Shown: positions 17,771-27,214, counted from the stretch's first letter. The stretch is DNA of 64,000 bases from Dietzia aurantiaca (GCF_021033825.1 NZ_JAIFXZ010000002.1:399497-463496), one strand, 5' to 3'. A program made the numbers and translations. Notes: a model not told the origin generated them from the sequence alone.

Positions 17771-18868
17771 TCATGCCGCCGCCACCTGTCTGAGGCGTTC
17801 GGGGGCGATCCCCTCGATCAGACCGTTCAGGATGAGCCGCGCCAGCGAGTTCGTGGCATCGGCCTGCACCGCTGCGGAGAGCGCGGCGTTCGCATGGACA
17901 CCACTTCCCGCGAAGTAGGCCGCGGCACCGAGGAGGAGCAGAGCCACCGAACGCTCCTTCGGGGGTCGTCGACGAGCCAGGGCCCACCAGAGCAGGCGGC
18001 GGCCGTCGTCGTCGGTCAGTGTGCGCTGGGCCAGGTTCCGATAGACCTCGTCACGGACATCGATCGACAGCAGGCCGCGTCCGATCACCGCGAGCTCGTC
18101 GTCGTCGACCCGCTCCCCGGTTCCCAGGCACGCGGCGGCGGAGTCGTGCCGCGCCACCAGCTCGGACGTCTCCGCCATCGCCGTTGCATCGGTGTCACCT
18201 CCATCCGAGTCCCGCGCGTCCGGGTCGCGGGTCAGGTACAGGCGGTCGATGTCGCTCCTCGACGCCGCGACCGACCGCCCCTGGAACGCGTACACCGCAG
18301 CCAGATGCGTGGCGTCGGGATCGAGTTGGATTCCCCGGACCATCCCGAACAGATCCACCCACGGGGCACCCGCCGCGAACTCCTCCACCCCGAACGCATT
18401 GACGACCTCCGTGCCCGCCAACCCCAGCCGGTAGTCGAACGCGGCTGCCGCGTCCATCGCCCGCTGACCAGCGAGATACCCGTCGATGCAGTCCTCCCGC
18501 ACCACGATCAGGTGTACCGACCGGACCCCTTCCCGCGCGCAGAACTCTGCCAGGCTCTGGGCCGGACCCGGATCGATCCCGCCGACCAGCCCCGACTCCC
18601 CGTCCGGAGCATCGAGACCGGGTTCACCGAACAACTCGCCCTCCGTGGGGGCGATCGTGTCCTCGTCCTGGAGCCCGGGCACATCCACCCGCATGACCGG
18701 CGCATTGCCGCCGTCGGACATCCTCCCGCCCACCAGCACGACCGACCCCGGGGGCGGAGGAAAACCGAGCATCGCCGGGACGGAGGCGATCATCTCCTCC
18801 GGCGAACTGATCACCACCCGCTCCCGCTCGTTTTGACCGTCGTCTCCGATTCGGCCCCGTGTCGTCAT
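17771..18868 (-). CDS. DUF4192 family protein
   Basis: A 365-residue actinobacterial protein of unknown function. The N terminus contains the typical SSPEEMIASVPAMLGFPPPPGSVVLVG; the C-terminal half is alpha-helical and Ala/Leu/Arg-rich, ending GLIEGIAPERLRQVAAA. No catalytic motif or membrane segment is seen. The ATG at 18868 precedes the conserved part by about 20 residues. In corynebacteria a DUF4192 gene also follows galE in the opposite orientation, so the neighbourhood is old. Confidence 0.78.
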   Translation of the reverse strand: MTTRGRIGDDGQNERERVVISSPEEMIASVPAMLGFPPPPGSVVLVGGRMSDGGNAPVMRVDVPGLQDEDTIAPTEGELFGEPGLDAPDGESGLVGGIDPGPAQSLAEFCAREGVRSVHLIVVREDCIDGYLAGQRAMDAAAAFDYRLGLAGTEVVNAFGVEEFAAGAPWVDLFGMVRGIQLDPDATHLAAVYAFQGRSVAASRSDIDRLYLTRDPDARDSDGGDTDATAMAETSELVARHDSAAACLGTGERVDDDELAVIGRGLLSIDVRDEVYRNLAQRTLTDDDGRRLLWWALARRRPPKERSVALLLLGAAAYFAGSGVHANAALSAAVQADATNSLARLILNGLIEGIAPERLRQVAAA

Positions 18869-19025
18869 CGCCGTCCACCCGTCTCTCCTCGCGCGGCCCC
18901 GTCCCGGATCTGGGAACGCGGTCCGCGGGTGTCGTCCACCGCCCCAACCCTCATGCATCCGGGCAGCGCCGCCCGCTCCTGCGGACGTCTGTGACGCGCA
19001 CCTGTGGAGGAAGCAGTGCGTGCGG

Positions 19026-19051
19026 GGAATCATCCACCGCGGCCTGACGTT
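19026..19051 (+). promoter_or_regulatory. Possible ECF-type promoter upstream of the PAC2 gene
   Basis: GGAAT (19026-19030, in GGGGAATC) and GTT (19049-19051, in ACGTTG) are 18 nt apart, the same geometry as the motif before sigB. It lies about 85 nt before the PAC2 start. One such match may occur by chance. Confidence 0.35.
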
Positions 19052-19094
19052 GGCAAAGGGGTGAGTACCCGTCCCGAATGGACGACCGCACGAG

Positions 19095-19116
19095 CTTCGT
19101 CACCCCGTTGACGAAG
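19095..19116. repeat. Short inverted repeat before the PAC2 gene
   Basis: CTTCGTCA (19095-19102) and TGACGAAG (19109-19116) form a perfect 8-bp dyad with a 6-nt loop, ending 22 nt before the start codon. It could be an operator or a leader hairpin. Confidence 0.45.
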
Positions 19117-19138
19117 TGCGGTGATGAGAGGAGTCGAC

Positions 19139-20086
19139 ATGGCCAGGCACAGCGATCTGTACCGACTGATCCAACCCCTTCCCGATCTGCGGTCCGCGGA
19201 CGGTCGGGGGCCGGTGCTCGTGCACGGACTCGAGGGGTTCTCCGATGCGGGACAGGCGATCGAGGGCGCCACCGAGCACCTCCGTGACTCCCTGGACTCG
19301 CAGTTGATCGTCGAGTTCGACGCGGATCAGCTCGTCGACTACCGGTCACGGCGCCCGCATCTGAAGTACTCCTTCGACCACTTCGCGAGCTACGACGAGC
19401 CCACGATCCAGATCCACGCCGTCAAGGACGCGGACGGAAGCTCCTTCCTGCTGCTGTCCGGTCTCGAGCCGGACCTGCGATGGGACGGCTTCACCGAGTC
19501 CGTCATCGATCTGGCGGGGGCGTTCGGCGTCCGCATGTCCATCGGGCTCGGTTCGATCCCGCTCGGCGTGCCCCACACCCGGCCCACCAACGCCAGCGCC
19601 CATGCAAGCGACGTGGACCTGATCCGTGGCTTCACCGCCTGGCCCGGTGAGTTCTCGGTGCCCGGAAACGTCAGCTCCCTCCTCGAACTCCGGATGTCCG
19701 AGCACGGCATCCCGTCGGCGGGATTCACCGTTCACGTACCCCAGTACCTCTCGCAGACCGCCTACCCGGCGGCCGTGCTCAACCTGGTCGGGAGCATCGC
19801 CAAGGTCGGCGGACTCGATCTGCCCACCGAGGAACTGGAGAAGTCAGCGGAGGAGTTCGCGTCCCAGGTGAACGCGCAGATCGCCCACAATGCGGAGATC
19901 CTCACGGCCATCGAGCACATGGAAAAGCAGTACGACGAGTTCATGGAGGCACGGATGGGCTCGGACTCGCTCAATCCCGGAGGCAAGCCGTTGCCCTCCG
20001 GCGACGAGATCGGTGCGGAGTTCGAGCGCTTCCTCGCCCAGCAGTCAGGCGGAGACTCCGACGGCGGACCGCAGCCCGGCGAGTGA
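19139..20086 (+). CDS. PAC2-family protein (Rv2714-like)
   Basis: A 315-residue soluble protein of the PAC2 (proteasome-assembly-chaperone 2-like) family. The LVHGLEGFSDAGQAIEGA segment near the N terminus and the LGSIPLGVPHTRPTNASAHA segment are typical; the C terminus is acidic and helical. Biochemical role unknown; a structure exists for the M. tuberculosis relative. The ATG at 19139 follows GAGAGGAG with proper spacing. It is followed after 27 nt by the DUF3516 helicase, probably in one transcript. Confidence 0.82.
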   Translation: MARHSDLYRLIQPLPDLRSADGRGPVLVHGLEGFSDAGQAIEGATEHLRDSLDSQLIVEFDADQLVDYRSRRPHLKYSFDHFASYDEPTIQIHAVKDADGSSFLLLSGLEPDLRWDGFTESVIDLAGAFGVRMSIGLGSIPLGVPHTRPTNASAHASDVDLIRGFTAWPGEFSVPGNVSSLLELRMSEHGIPSAGFTVHVPQYLSQTAYPAAVLNLVGSIAKVGGLDLPTEELEKSAEEFASQVNAQIAHNAEILTAIEHMEKQYDEFMEARMGSDSLNPGGKPLPSGDEIGAEFERFLAQQSGGDSDGGPQPGE

Positions 20087-20113
20087 CGAGGCCGGGCGAC
20101 TAGGCTCGGACGG

Positions 20114-22660
20114 GTGCATCTGCCCGACCTGCTCGCTGACCTCGACGACGTTCCCGCCGGCCTCCACGACGAGGCGGTGTACGACGCGTTCGTGGCATGG
20201 GCCGCGGACCGGGGCCTGCAGTTGTACCCGGCACAGGAGGAGGCCATCCTCGAGATCGCCGCCGGCAGCCACGTCATCCTGGCCACCCCCACGGGGTCCG
20301 GCAAGTCGTTGGTGGCGCTGGGTGCGCATTTCGCCGCGATGGCTCGCGGGGCGCGGAGCTACTACACCGCGCCGATCAAGGCCTTGGTGAGCGAGAAGTT
20401 CTTCGCGCTGTGCGAGGTGTTCGGCGCCGAGAACGTGGGAATGATCACCGGGGACGCCTCGGTCAACCCCGATGCGCCGATCGTCTGCGCGACCGCCGAG
20501 ATCGTCGCCAACATCGCACTTCGCGAGGGGGACGATGCCGAGATCGGCCAAGTGGTGATGGACGAGTTCCACTACTACTCGGAGCCGGACCGTGGTTGGG
20601 CCTGGCAGGTGCCGCTCATCGAGCTCCCCGACACGCAGTTCCTGCTGATGTCCGCCACGCTCGGAGACGTCGGCTGGTTGCAGGCCGACCTCGAGGAACG
20701 CACCGGGCGGCCTTGCGCCCACATCGGCGGCACGCAGCGTCCGGTCCCGCTGAGCTTCGACTATGCCCTCAGCGGCGTTCACGAGTCGGTGGAGATCCTG
20801 CTGCGCGAGGGCAAGGCACCTGTCTACATCGTGCACTTCACCCAGGCGGCTGCGCTCGAGCAGGCCCAGGCGCTCACGTCACTCTCGGTGGCCGACCGTG
20901 ATCGCAAACGAGCCATCGCGGACGAGATCGGCGGGTTCCGTTTCACCACGTCGTTCGGCCGGACCCTCCGCAAACTCCTGCTCCACGGGATCGGTGTCCA
21001 CCACGCGGGGATGCTCCCCAAGTATCGCCGCCTCGTCGAGAAACTCGCGCAGGATGGCCTGCTCAATGTCATCTGCGGCACCGACACCCTCGGGGTGGGG
21101 ATCAACGTCCCCATCAGGTCGGTGCTGTTCACGGGGTTGACCAAATTCGACGGCCGCCGTCAGCGAGTCCTCAAAGCCCGGGAATTCCACCAGATCGCCG
21201 GGCGCGCAGGGCGCGCCGGATTCGACACCGAGGGGTTCGTGGTGGTGCTGGCCCCGGAACACGAGATCGAGAACGCCAAGGCGGCGGCGAAGGCCCTGGC
21301 CAATCCCAAGAAGAAGGCCAGGACCGCAAGGAAGAAGCCCCCGGAGGGCTTCGTCAACTGGTCACGGTCGACCTTCGACAAGCTCGTCGGCGCCCAGCCG
21401 GAACAGCTCACCAGCCGTTTCGAGGTCAGCAACTCGATGCTTCTCAACGTCATCTCGCGGCCGGGCAGCTGCTTCGACCACATGCGGCACCTCCTGCTCT
21501 CGTCCCACGAGACCCGGGCCCGCACACGGCACCACGTGCTGCGCTCGATCGAGCTGTTCCGCGGCTTGGAGACAGCGGGCATCGTGGAGCGGCTGACAGA
21601 GCCCGACGACGACGGACGGCACGTTCGACTCACTGTGGACCTCCAGCGCGATTTCGCCCTCAACCAGCCGCTGGCGCCGTTCGCGTTGGCCGCGATGGAG
21701 GTCCTGGACCCCGACTCCCCCACCCCGGAGCTCGACATCGTCTCGGTTATCGAAGCCGTCCTCGACGACCCACGGCCCGTTCTCTACGCGCAGCAGCGCG
21801 AAGCCCGCGGCGAGGCGATCGCCTCGCTCAAGGCCGACGGTGTCGAGTACTCCGAGCGGATGGAGCTCGTCGAGGACATCACGTGGCCCCGACCGCTCGA
21901 CGACCTCCTGTCCGACGCGTACGACGCCTATCGGGCCGGGCATCCCTGGGTTACGGGGATCGAGCCGTCACCCAAGTCCGTCATCAGGGTGATGGTCGAG
22001 CGGGGCATGACCTTCTCCGACCTGATCTCGGCATACGGTCTCAGCCGCTCGGAGGGGGCGGTTCTGCGCTATCTCACAGATGCGTATCGGACCCTCCGCC
22101 AGACGGTCCCCGCCGACCTGAGGTCCGAGGAGTTCGACGACCTCGTGGAGTGGTTGGGCGAGCTGGTCCGTCAGGTCGACTCGAGCCTGCTCGACGAATG
22201 GGAGCTGCTTACCGATCCCGACGTGTCCTCTGAACAGGTCGCGGAGCTGGCCTTCGGTCAATCGGCCGGCGCGTCCAGGCCTGTCACCGCGAATCGGCGC
22301 GCCTTCCGGGTGATGGTGCGAAACGCCATGTTCCGCCGGGTGGAGTTGCTCGCCCGGGACGACATCGAACGGCTCGTCGAACTCGACGACGCCGTCCCCG
22401 AGCGTCCCGACTGGGATTCCGAGATCGACCCGTACTGGGACGAGTACGACGAGATCGGGACAGGACCCGGCGCCAGAGGCCCTGCGCTGTTCTCCGTCAC
22501 CGAGTCCGGCCCGGGGGTCGATGCCGGCACGTGGCGCGTCCGCCAGGTTCTCGACGATCCGCAGGGGGACCACGGCTGGGCGATCGAGGCCGTGGTGGAT
22601 CTGGCAGCCAGTGACGAGGCCGGCGAAGCCAGATTCGCCTCGATCGCGCTGCGCGGGTGA
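20114..22660 (+). CDS. DEAD/DEAH helicase with DUF3516 C-terminal domain
   Basis: An 848-residue Ski2/Mtr4-like SF2 helicase. Motifs: Walker A ATPTGSGKS near residue 56, DEFHYY (motif II) near 150, SATLGD (motif III), CGTDTLGVGINVP (motif V) and QIAGRAGRAGF (motif VI) near 355. A lysine-rich insert (NPKKKARTARKKPP) precedes the DUF3516 region. RNA remodelling or decay is the likely role by family; not shown here. The GTG at 20114 was taken because the protein begins at once with conserved helical sequence. Confidence 0.87.
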   Translation: MHLPDLLADLDDVPAGLHDEAVYDAFVAWAADRGLQLYPAQEEAILEIAAGSHVILATPTGSGKSLVALGAHFAAMARGARSYYTAPIKALVSEKFFALCEVFGAENVGMITGDASVNPDAPIVCATAEIVANIALREGDDAEIGQVVMDEFHYYSEPDRGWAWQVPLIELPDTQFLLMSATLGDVGWLQADLEERTGRPCAHIGGTQRPVPLSFDYALSGVHESVEILLREGKAPVYIVHFTQAAALEQAQALTSLSVADRDRKRAIADEIGGFRFTTSFGRTLRKLLLHGIGVHHAGMLPKYRRLVEKLAQDGLLNVICGTDTLGVGINVPIRSVLFTGLTKFDGRRQRVLKAREFHQIAGRAGRAGFDTEGFVVVLAPEHEIENAKAAAKALANPKKKARTARKKPPEGFVNWSRSTFDKLVGAQPEQLTSRFEVSNSMLLNVISRPGSCFDHMRHLLLSSHETRARTRHHVLRSIELFRGLETAGIVERLTEPDDDGRHVRLTVDLQRDFALNQPLAPFALAAMEVLDPDSPTPELDIVSVIEAVLDDPRPVLYAQQREARGEAIASLKADGVEYSERMELVEDITWPRPLDDLLSDAYDAYRAGHPWVTGIEPSPKSVIRVMVERGMTFSDLISAYGLSRSEGAVLRYLTDAYRTLRQTVPADLRSEEFDDLVEWLGELVRQVDSSLLDEWELLTDPDVSSEQVAELAFGQSAGASRPVTANRRAFRVMVRNAMFRRVELLARDDIERLVELDDAVPERPDWDSEIDPYWDEYDEIGTGPGARGPALFSVTESGPGVDAGTWRVRQVLDDPQGDHGWAIEAVVDLAASDEAGEARFASIALRG

Positions 22661-22745
22661 ACGCTTCCGGAGCCTGCTCCGAATGGCTGGTCAGAGAGTC
22701 CGTACGATATCGAGCGGACCCTGACACGATCATTGGAGGACACCT

Positions 22746-23204
22746 GTGACCCCCCGCACCCTGTACCTGAGGCTCGCGCTCGCCGAGATGGTGACGTGGA
22801 CCCTGCTGATCCTCGGCATGATCGGCAAGTACGCCTTCGGGTTGGAGTGGGCCACGACTGTCGGCGGCAGCATCCACGGGTTCGTGTTCCTCTGCTACGC
22901 GGTGACGACCGTCGCCGTCTGGATCGACAAACGTTGGCCCTTCGGCACGGGAGTCCTCGGGTTGGCCTCCGCGATCATCCCCTACGCCACCTACCCGTTC
23001 GAGAGGTCCGTCCAGCGACGTGGGCTGCTCGCCGGCCCCTGGCGGCTGGGGAAGGACGGGGAGTCCCCCCGGTCGCTGCCGGAGCGGCTCCTCGCGACCG
23101 CTCTTCGCTCCCCGATCCTCGCTCTCATCGTGACGGTGATCGTCGTGGCGATCGTCTTCACGCTTCTCCTGGTCGCGGGCAAGCCGACCGAGTGGTTCAG
23201 TTGA
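22746..23204 (+). CDS. DUF3817 membrane protein
   Basis: A 152-residue protein with four predicted membrane segments: about residues 8-30 (including the typical EMVTWTLLILGMIGKY), 42-60, 66-83 and a C-terminal one at 125-147. The loop between the last two is basic. Function unknown. GGAGGA lies 5 nt before the GTG. Its TGA is overlapped by the TTG of the TetR gene, so the regulator is translated from the same message and may control this gene. Confidence 0.78.
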   Translation: MTPRTLYLRLALAEMVTWTLLILGMIGKYAFGLEWATTVGGSIHGFVFLCYAVTTVAVWIDKRWPFGTGVLGLASAIIPYATYPFERSVQRRGLLAGPWRLGKDGESPRSLPERLLATALRSPILALIVTVIVVAIVFTLLLVAGKPTEWFS

Positions 23205-23830
23205 GCTCCACGCGCGAACCGGGGCGACGCGAACTGAACAAGGCGGACAAGCAGCGGCGCATCCACCAGGCGGCTCGTCAGCTGTTCTCCTCGCGCGGTT
23301 ACTCGTCCGTGACCACCCAGGAGGTGGCGGAACTCGCCGAGGTCGGCACGGGGACCCTGTTCCGCTACGCCCGATCAAAGGGTGAACTGCTGTGCATGAT
23401 CGCCAATGAGGACTTCCGGCTCATGGTCGAATCCGTCCCTGACACCGGTGACCCGGTCGAGGATCTCGTCGAACTGTGTGAACCACTGGTCCGGGCACTC
23501 GAGAGGCAACCCGAGAACGTCGCCGCCTACCACCGGGAGACGCTCTTCGGCGAGCCCGGTCCGCACCGTGACGAGGCCCAGCAGATCCTCGTGGAGCTCC
23601 GCGGCAGCATCGCCGAAGTGCTGGCGCGGCACTGCGGTGGAACGGCGACCGCCGCGCGGCTGACCGGTCCGGCCCAGACCGTCTTCGACGTCATGTACAT
23701 GACGATCGTGCGCTCCGGAGTCGATCGATCGCCTGATCTCGACCACCGCGGGGAACTCCGCAAACATGTGCGGCGGGTGCTCCACGGGACCCTGGCCGCC
23801 GCATCCGCGGTCGGCGCCGAATCGCGCTGA
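23201..23830 (+). CDS. TetR-family transcriptional regulator
   Basis: A 209-residue regulator. The HTH (SVTTQEVAELAEVGTGTLFRYARSKGELL) lies at about residues 33-62 in the standard place; the ligand-binding half is helical with no recognisable ligand. The TTG at 23201 overlaps the stop of the DUF3817 gene (TTGA); an in-frame GTG at 23192 is an alternative. Ligand and targets are unknown. Confidence 0.85.
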   Translation: MSSTREPGRRELNKADKQRRIHQAARQLFSSRGYSSVTTQEVAELAEVGTGTLFRYARSKGELLCMIANEDFRLMVESVPDTGDPVEDLVELCEPLVRALERQPENVAAYHRETLFGEPGPHRDEAQQILVELRGSIAEVLARHCGGTATAARLTGPAQTVFDVMYMTIVRSGVDRSPDLDHRGELRKHVRRVLHGTLAAASAVGAESR

Positions 23831-23914
23831 AAACCTCCCCTGGGAGCGTGCGGAGAAGGCCCGGAACCGTACCCCGTTGCCGGCCGCGCCACGGCGACGG
23901 GTCAGACTGGCCTC

Positions 23915-24730
23915 ATGAGCGAGGCAGAGCACAACACCGAGCGTCCCGTGAAGGACGCCTCCACCGTGATGGTGATCCGTGACTCCGACGCGGGCCCCGA
24001 GGTGTTCGTGGCCCGCCGGGTGAGGGGAATGGCGTTCGCCGGCGGGATGACGGTGTTTCCCGGCGGCGGAGTGGATGCCGCTGACGACGATCCGGACCTG
24101 GCCTGGACCGGCCCCGCGCCGCACTGGTGGGCTGACCGCCTCGGATGTGAGGAAGCCCGGGCCCGTCGGCTCGTCTGTGCCGCCGCGCGGGAGACCTTCG
24201 AGGAGTGCGGTGTGCTGCTGGCCGATCATCTCGACGGCTCCCCGGTCTCGGACGCCGGGCGCTATCACGCGGCGCGCGCCGAACTCGAGGGCCATCGCAT
24301 GACCTTCAGCAACTTCCTCGCCACCGAGGAACTCTCGTTGGCAGCCGGCCGCCTCCGCCCGTTCGACCACTGGATCACTCCCGCCGTGGAGAAGCGTCGC
24401 TACGACACCCGGTTCTTCCTCGCGGCACTGCCCGTCGGCCAGGAACCCGACGATCAGACGACCGAGGTCGACCTGACGATGTGGGCGCGTCCGGCCGATC
24501 TGCTGGGCGACTTCCGCTCCGGGCGGTCCATGCTCCTGCCTCCCACCTGGGTCCAGCTTCACACCCTGTCGCAGTTCGACGACGTGGCGTCGGCCCTCGC
24601 CTCGGAGCGGTCGATCGCCCCGATCGAGCCCGCGATCCTCGAACACCGGGGCGGTATCCGGGTGGGCTTCGACGGTTCCGACGAGTACTGGGCGGACTAT
24701 CAGAGAGGCCACGCCGAGGCCGAAGCCTGA
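23915..24730 (+). CDS. NUDIX hydrolase (NUDT7/NUDT19-like)
   Basis: A 271-residue protein. The N terminus has MVIRDSDAGPEVFVARRVRGMAF, then a split Nudix box: GGGVDAADDD, a 30-residue insertion, and AARETFEECGVLL with the metal-binding RExxEE pattern. The insertion and the length resemble the CoA/acyl-CoA diphosphatase group; substrate not determined. ATG chosen at the first methionine; the gene stands alone between TetR and the YbjN-like gene. Confidence 0.82.
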   Translation: MSEAEHNTERPVKDASTVMVIRDSDAGPEVFVARRVRGMAFAGGMTVFPGGGVDAADDDPDLAWTGPAPHWWADRLGCEEARARRLVCAAARETFEECGVLLADHLDGSPVSDAGRYHAARAELEGHRMTFSNFLATEELSLAAGRLRPFDHWITPAVEKRRYDTRFFLAALPVGQEPDDQTTEVDLTMWARPADLLGDFRSGRSMLLPPTWVQLHTLSQFDDVASALASERSIAPIEPAILEHRGGIRVGFDGSDEYWADYQRGHAEAEA

Positions 24731-24794
24731 ACGCCCGCGTCGGACACTCGCGAACCGCTGACGGACAGCGCGACTCGGTGGTTGACTGCGAGGC

Positions 24795-25823
24795 ATGCCG
24801 GATTTCGAGTTCGACGTGGATGCGTCGATCGCGGCCGGGTGGGAGCGCTTCGCCGTCCGCCTGGCCGGGTTTCTGCGTGACCTCGTCCCCGGCGCGATCG
24901 TCGACCTGACGGTGCCCGTACTGGGCTCGCATGTCGGGCAACCGCCATTCATCCGATTCACCGCATCGGACGCTGCCGACACCCCCGGGCCCGCCGCCGG
25001 CCCGCGTTCGGTCGAGGCGGAGGTGTCCGGAGGAGGCACCGAGGACGACCCGGTCCCGCTCCGTACCGCCCAACTCGACCAGCTCGCGGGCCTGGGTTGG
25101 GAGATCCCGAACGAGCTGTCGTCGACCGCCGGTCCCCGGTTACGACTGCCCGCGTACGAGGCCGGTCATCTCGCGCACCTGGTGGCCGGGACCATGGAGC
25201 GTGTGTTCGGGATCCCCCACCCCGTGTTCCTGCATGACGTGGTGGATTCCGATGCGGTCCCTCAGGGCAGCCGCCCCGGTGCCGACCCGCACGACCATCA
25301 CGAGACGGCTCTGACGGCCACCTCCGGCACGGCAGCTCCGGTTCCGGTGGCCGACGACGTCGATTTCCGGCCGATCACGATCACCGACCCGGACCAGGCG
25401 ACCCGGGCGGTGGGCGCGGCGTTGTCCGACGTGTACAACGGCCGCCTCGAGGCGGACGAGCACGACGTGTTCACCGTTCCCGCCGGCTGTGTGGTCCTGT
25501 TCGTCCGGGCACACAGGTCGATGCCCCTCATCGTGTTCCGCAGCCCGCTGGTCTCGACGGTGGAGGACGCCGCCGCCGCCGAGACGGAAGTGGCGATCCT
25601 CAATCGTGACTCGCAGTGGTGCCGGTACGTCTTCGACGGCAAGACCATCGTGGCCGAGTCGGAATTCGTCGACAGGGTCTTCGTCCCGGTCAATTTCAAG
25701 ATCCAACTCGCCGAGATCGTGGCGGAACTGGATGATGTCTACTCGGATCTCGCTCGTCGCGTCGCCGGCAAACAATGGCGCGACCTGCACTCTGCTGACG
25801 ACTCCGGGGCCGGCGAACAGTAA
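24795..25823 (+). CDS. YbjN/TY-Chap-like protein
   Basis: A 342-residue soluble protein of unknown function. The C-terminal part (about residues 190-325) has the alternating strand/helix pattern of YbjN and type III secretion chaperone-like folds, with FVPVNFKIQLAEIVAELDDVYSDLARR at its end. The N-terminal 130 residues form a separate domain, and a His/Asp-rich linker (DPHDHHE) lies between. No secretion genes are nearby, so a chaperone role is speculative. Confidence 0.6.
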   Translation: MPDFEFDVDASIAAGWERFAVRLAGFLRDLVPGAIVDLTVPVLGSHVGQPPFIRFTASDAADTPGPAAGPRSVEAEVSGGGTEDDPVPLRTAQLDQLAGLGWEIPNELSSTAGPRLRLPAYEAGHLAHLVAGTMERVFGIPHPVFLHDVVDSDAVPQGSRPGADPHDHHETALTATSGTAAPVPVADDVDFRPITITDPDQATRAVGAALSDVYNGRLEADEHDVFTVPAGCVVLFVRAHRSMPLIVFRSPLVSTVEDAAAAETEVAILNRDSQWCRYVFDGKTIVAESEFVDRVFVPVNFKIQLAEIVAELDDVYSDLARRVAGKQWRDLHSADDSGAGEQ

Positions 25824-25876
25824 CATGTGACTCTGCCGGGACCGGCCCGGTGAACGGCCCGTCCCAGGAGCGTCCC

Positions 25877-26437
25877 ATGAGCCGCGTCGTCCTCGCCGCC
25901 ATACTCGCGGCCACGGCAGCCGCTTCCGGCGCCTGCTCGTCCTCCCCGTTCGGTGCCGACGAGCATCGCCCCACCCACGCCCCGGCCGGTTCGGCTGCGG
26001 GCCCGGTGCCGACATCCCAGCAGTTCGACCGCCCGTTCCCGGTCGCCGGTGAATCCTGGGACGCAACCGTCACCCTCTCGAACCTCCGGATAGTCCCCGC
26101 CAGCGCCTACGCGGACACGGTGCTCGCAGTCGACGTGCGCGCGGTCCAGTCCGCCGGACAACCCGAGATCGGCCCGGCGTCCATCACGGCCTACTCCCCC
26201 TCCGGTGCTCAGTTCGAACGGATCGAGGACCCGGCCGGGCTGATACCGGACCCGCTCGTTCCCACCGTCATGACCTCACCGGGTCAGGGGATCCGGGGCA
26301 TGGTGGCGTGGAGGATGCCCGCCACAGACCGCATCGGTCGTCTCGAGGTGACCACGCCGCGGACACTGGCCTCGGTCACCGTCACGCTCCAGCCCGTCGA
26401 TCCCGCCGTCCAGACGACCACCTCGTCGGCGTCCTGA
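25877..26437 (+). CDS. Putative secreted lipoprotein
   Basis: A 186-residue protein with a signal peptide (MSRVVLAAILAATAAASGAC) whose end resembles a lipobox with Cys20 as the likely lipidated residue; the -3 Ser is unusual. A Pro/Ala/Ser linker and a beta-rich domain follow, similar in layout to DUF4352/MPT63-like immunoglobulin folds. Function unknown. AGGAG 7 nt upstream fixes the start. The stop lies 10 nt from the stop of the convergent YchJ gene. Confidence 0.65.
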   Translation: MSRVVLAAILAATAAASGACSSSPFGADEHRPTHAPAGSAAGPVPTSQQFDRPFPVAGESWDATVTLSNLRIVPASAYADTVLAVDVRAVQSAGQPEIGPASITAYSPSGAQFERIEDPAGLIPDPLVPTVMTSPGQGIRGMVAWRMPATDRIGRLEVTTPRTLASVTVTLQPVDPAVQTTTSSAS

Positions 26438-26447
26438 GCCGCCCGGA

Positions 26448-26813
26448 TCACGCGCCGTCCAGATACACCCAGCGTCCGCCGCGGCGCCGGAACTCAGATC
26501 GCTCCCGCATGATGCCGGGACCGTCCACGTCGGTGAAGCGCGCCTCGAATTCGACGACGCCGTCGTCGTCGTCAGCCACTCCAGCGACCACCTCCAGGAC
26601 GGTGAGTCCGGTCCACGTCGTCCCGCCGACCTCCACGGTGTCGGGCCTGGTCCGTGGGTGCCACGTGCGCCAGAGATGGTCCGGTCGCCCCAGCGCGAAC
26701 GCCGTATAGCGGGACCGCATCAACTGCTCGGCGGTCCTCGCCGGGACCCCGTCATCGACGAGGGGTCCGCAGCAGTGCCGGTAGTCCGCGCCTCCGCACG
26801 GGCATGGGGCCAT
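26448..26813 (-). CDS. YchJ-family (UPF0225) protein
   Basis: A 121-residue protein. The N-terminal SEC-C-like zinc motif CPCGGADYRHCCGPL is at residues 4-18, then the conserved RTAEQLMRSRYTAFALG, and a C-terminal NTF2-like sheet with EFEARFTD and SEFRRRGGRWVYLDG. Function unknown; zinc binding is expected from the cysteines. Confidence 0.85.
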   Translation of the reverse strand: MAPCPCGGADYRHCCGPLVDDGVPARTAEQLMRSRYTAFALGRPDHLWRTWHPRTRPDTVEVGGTTWTGLTVLEVVAGVADDDDGVVEFEARFTDVDGPGIMRERSEFRRRGGRWVYLDGA

Positions 26814-26921
26814 GGTGTTCTCCGTTCGCTCAGCGCCCGGCCAGGCTACCCGGGGTCCCGCCCCCGTTCAGGCGCGCGGCGCCGTGCCCGGGCGGCGAAA
26901 GGGACTAGCCTGGCCCCTGTC

Positions 26922-27170
26922 ATGGCCTCCCTTTCCTCCTTTCGGTCGCTCGCGCGCCGCCGCTCCGACCCCGATCTCGCACCTCTGCGGATCCGGTCGT
27001 GTCGAGACCTGTGCAACTGGAACGCGACCCCCGTGGAGCGCCGCGGGGAGCCGCTGTTCGCCTGCCGCGGCTGTGGCTCGCAATGGGTTCCGAGCGAGCA
27101 CTGGACCCCACGCGAGGCCAGTGGGCACATCCCGCCGGAGGTCCTCGAGATTCTCCGCGCCGAAGACTGA
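26922..27170 (+). CDS. Small putative zinc-ribbon protein
   Basis: An 82-residue protein I do not recognise. It has CRDLCNWN near residue 28 and FACRGCGSQW near 48: two cysteine pairs spaced like a zinc ribbon. The N terminus is Arg/Ser-rich and the C terminus (GHIPPEVLEILRAED) is a short acidic helix. The coding assignment rests on frame length and the cysteine pattern; no clear ribosome-binding site precedes the ATG. Confidence 0.5.
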   Translation: MASLSSFRSLARRRSDPDLAPLRIRSCRDLCNWNATPVERRGEPLFACRGCGSQWVPSEHWTPREASGHIPPEVLEILRAED

Positions 27171-27199
27171 CGTCGCCCAAACGGGAGCAGGGCAGCCGC

Positions 27200-27214
27200 T
27201 ATAGGGTCACCACA
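27200..27214 (+). promoter_or_regulatory. -10-like TATAGG placing the start at the fadD ATG
   Basis: TATAGG (27200-27205) lies 8 nt before the ATG at 27214, and no Shine-Dalgarno sequence is present. This is the layout of a leaderless message with transcription starting at or next to the ATG. No good -35 is seen. Confidence 0.35.
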
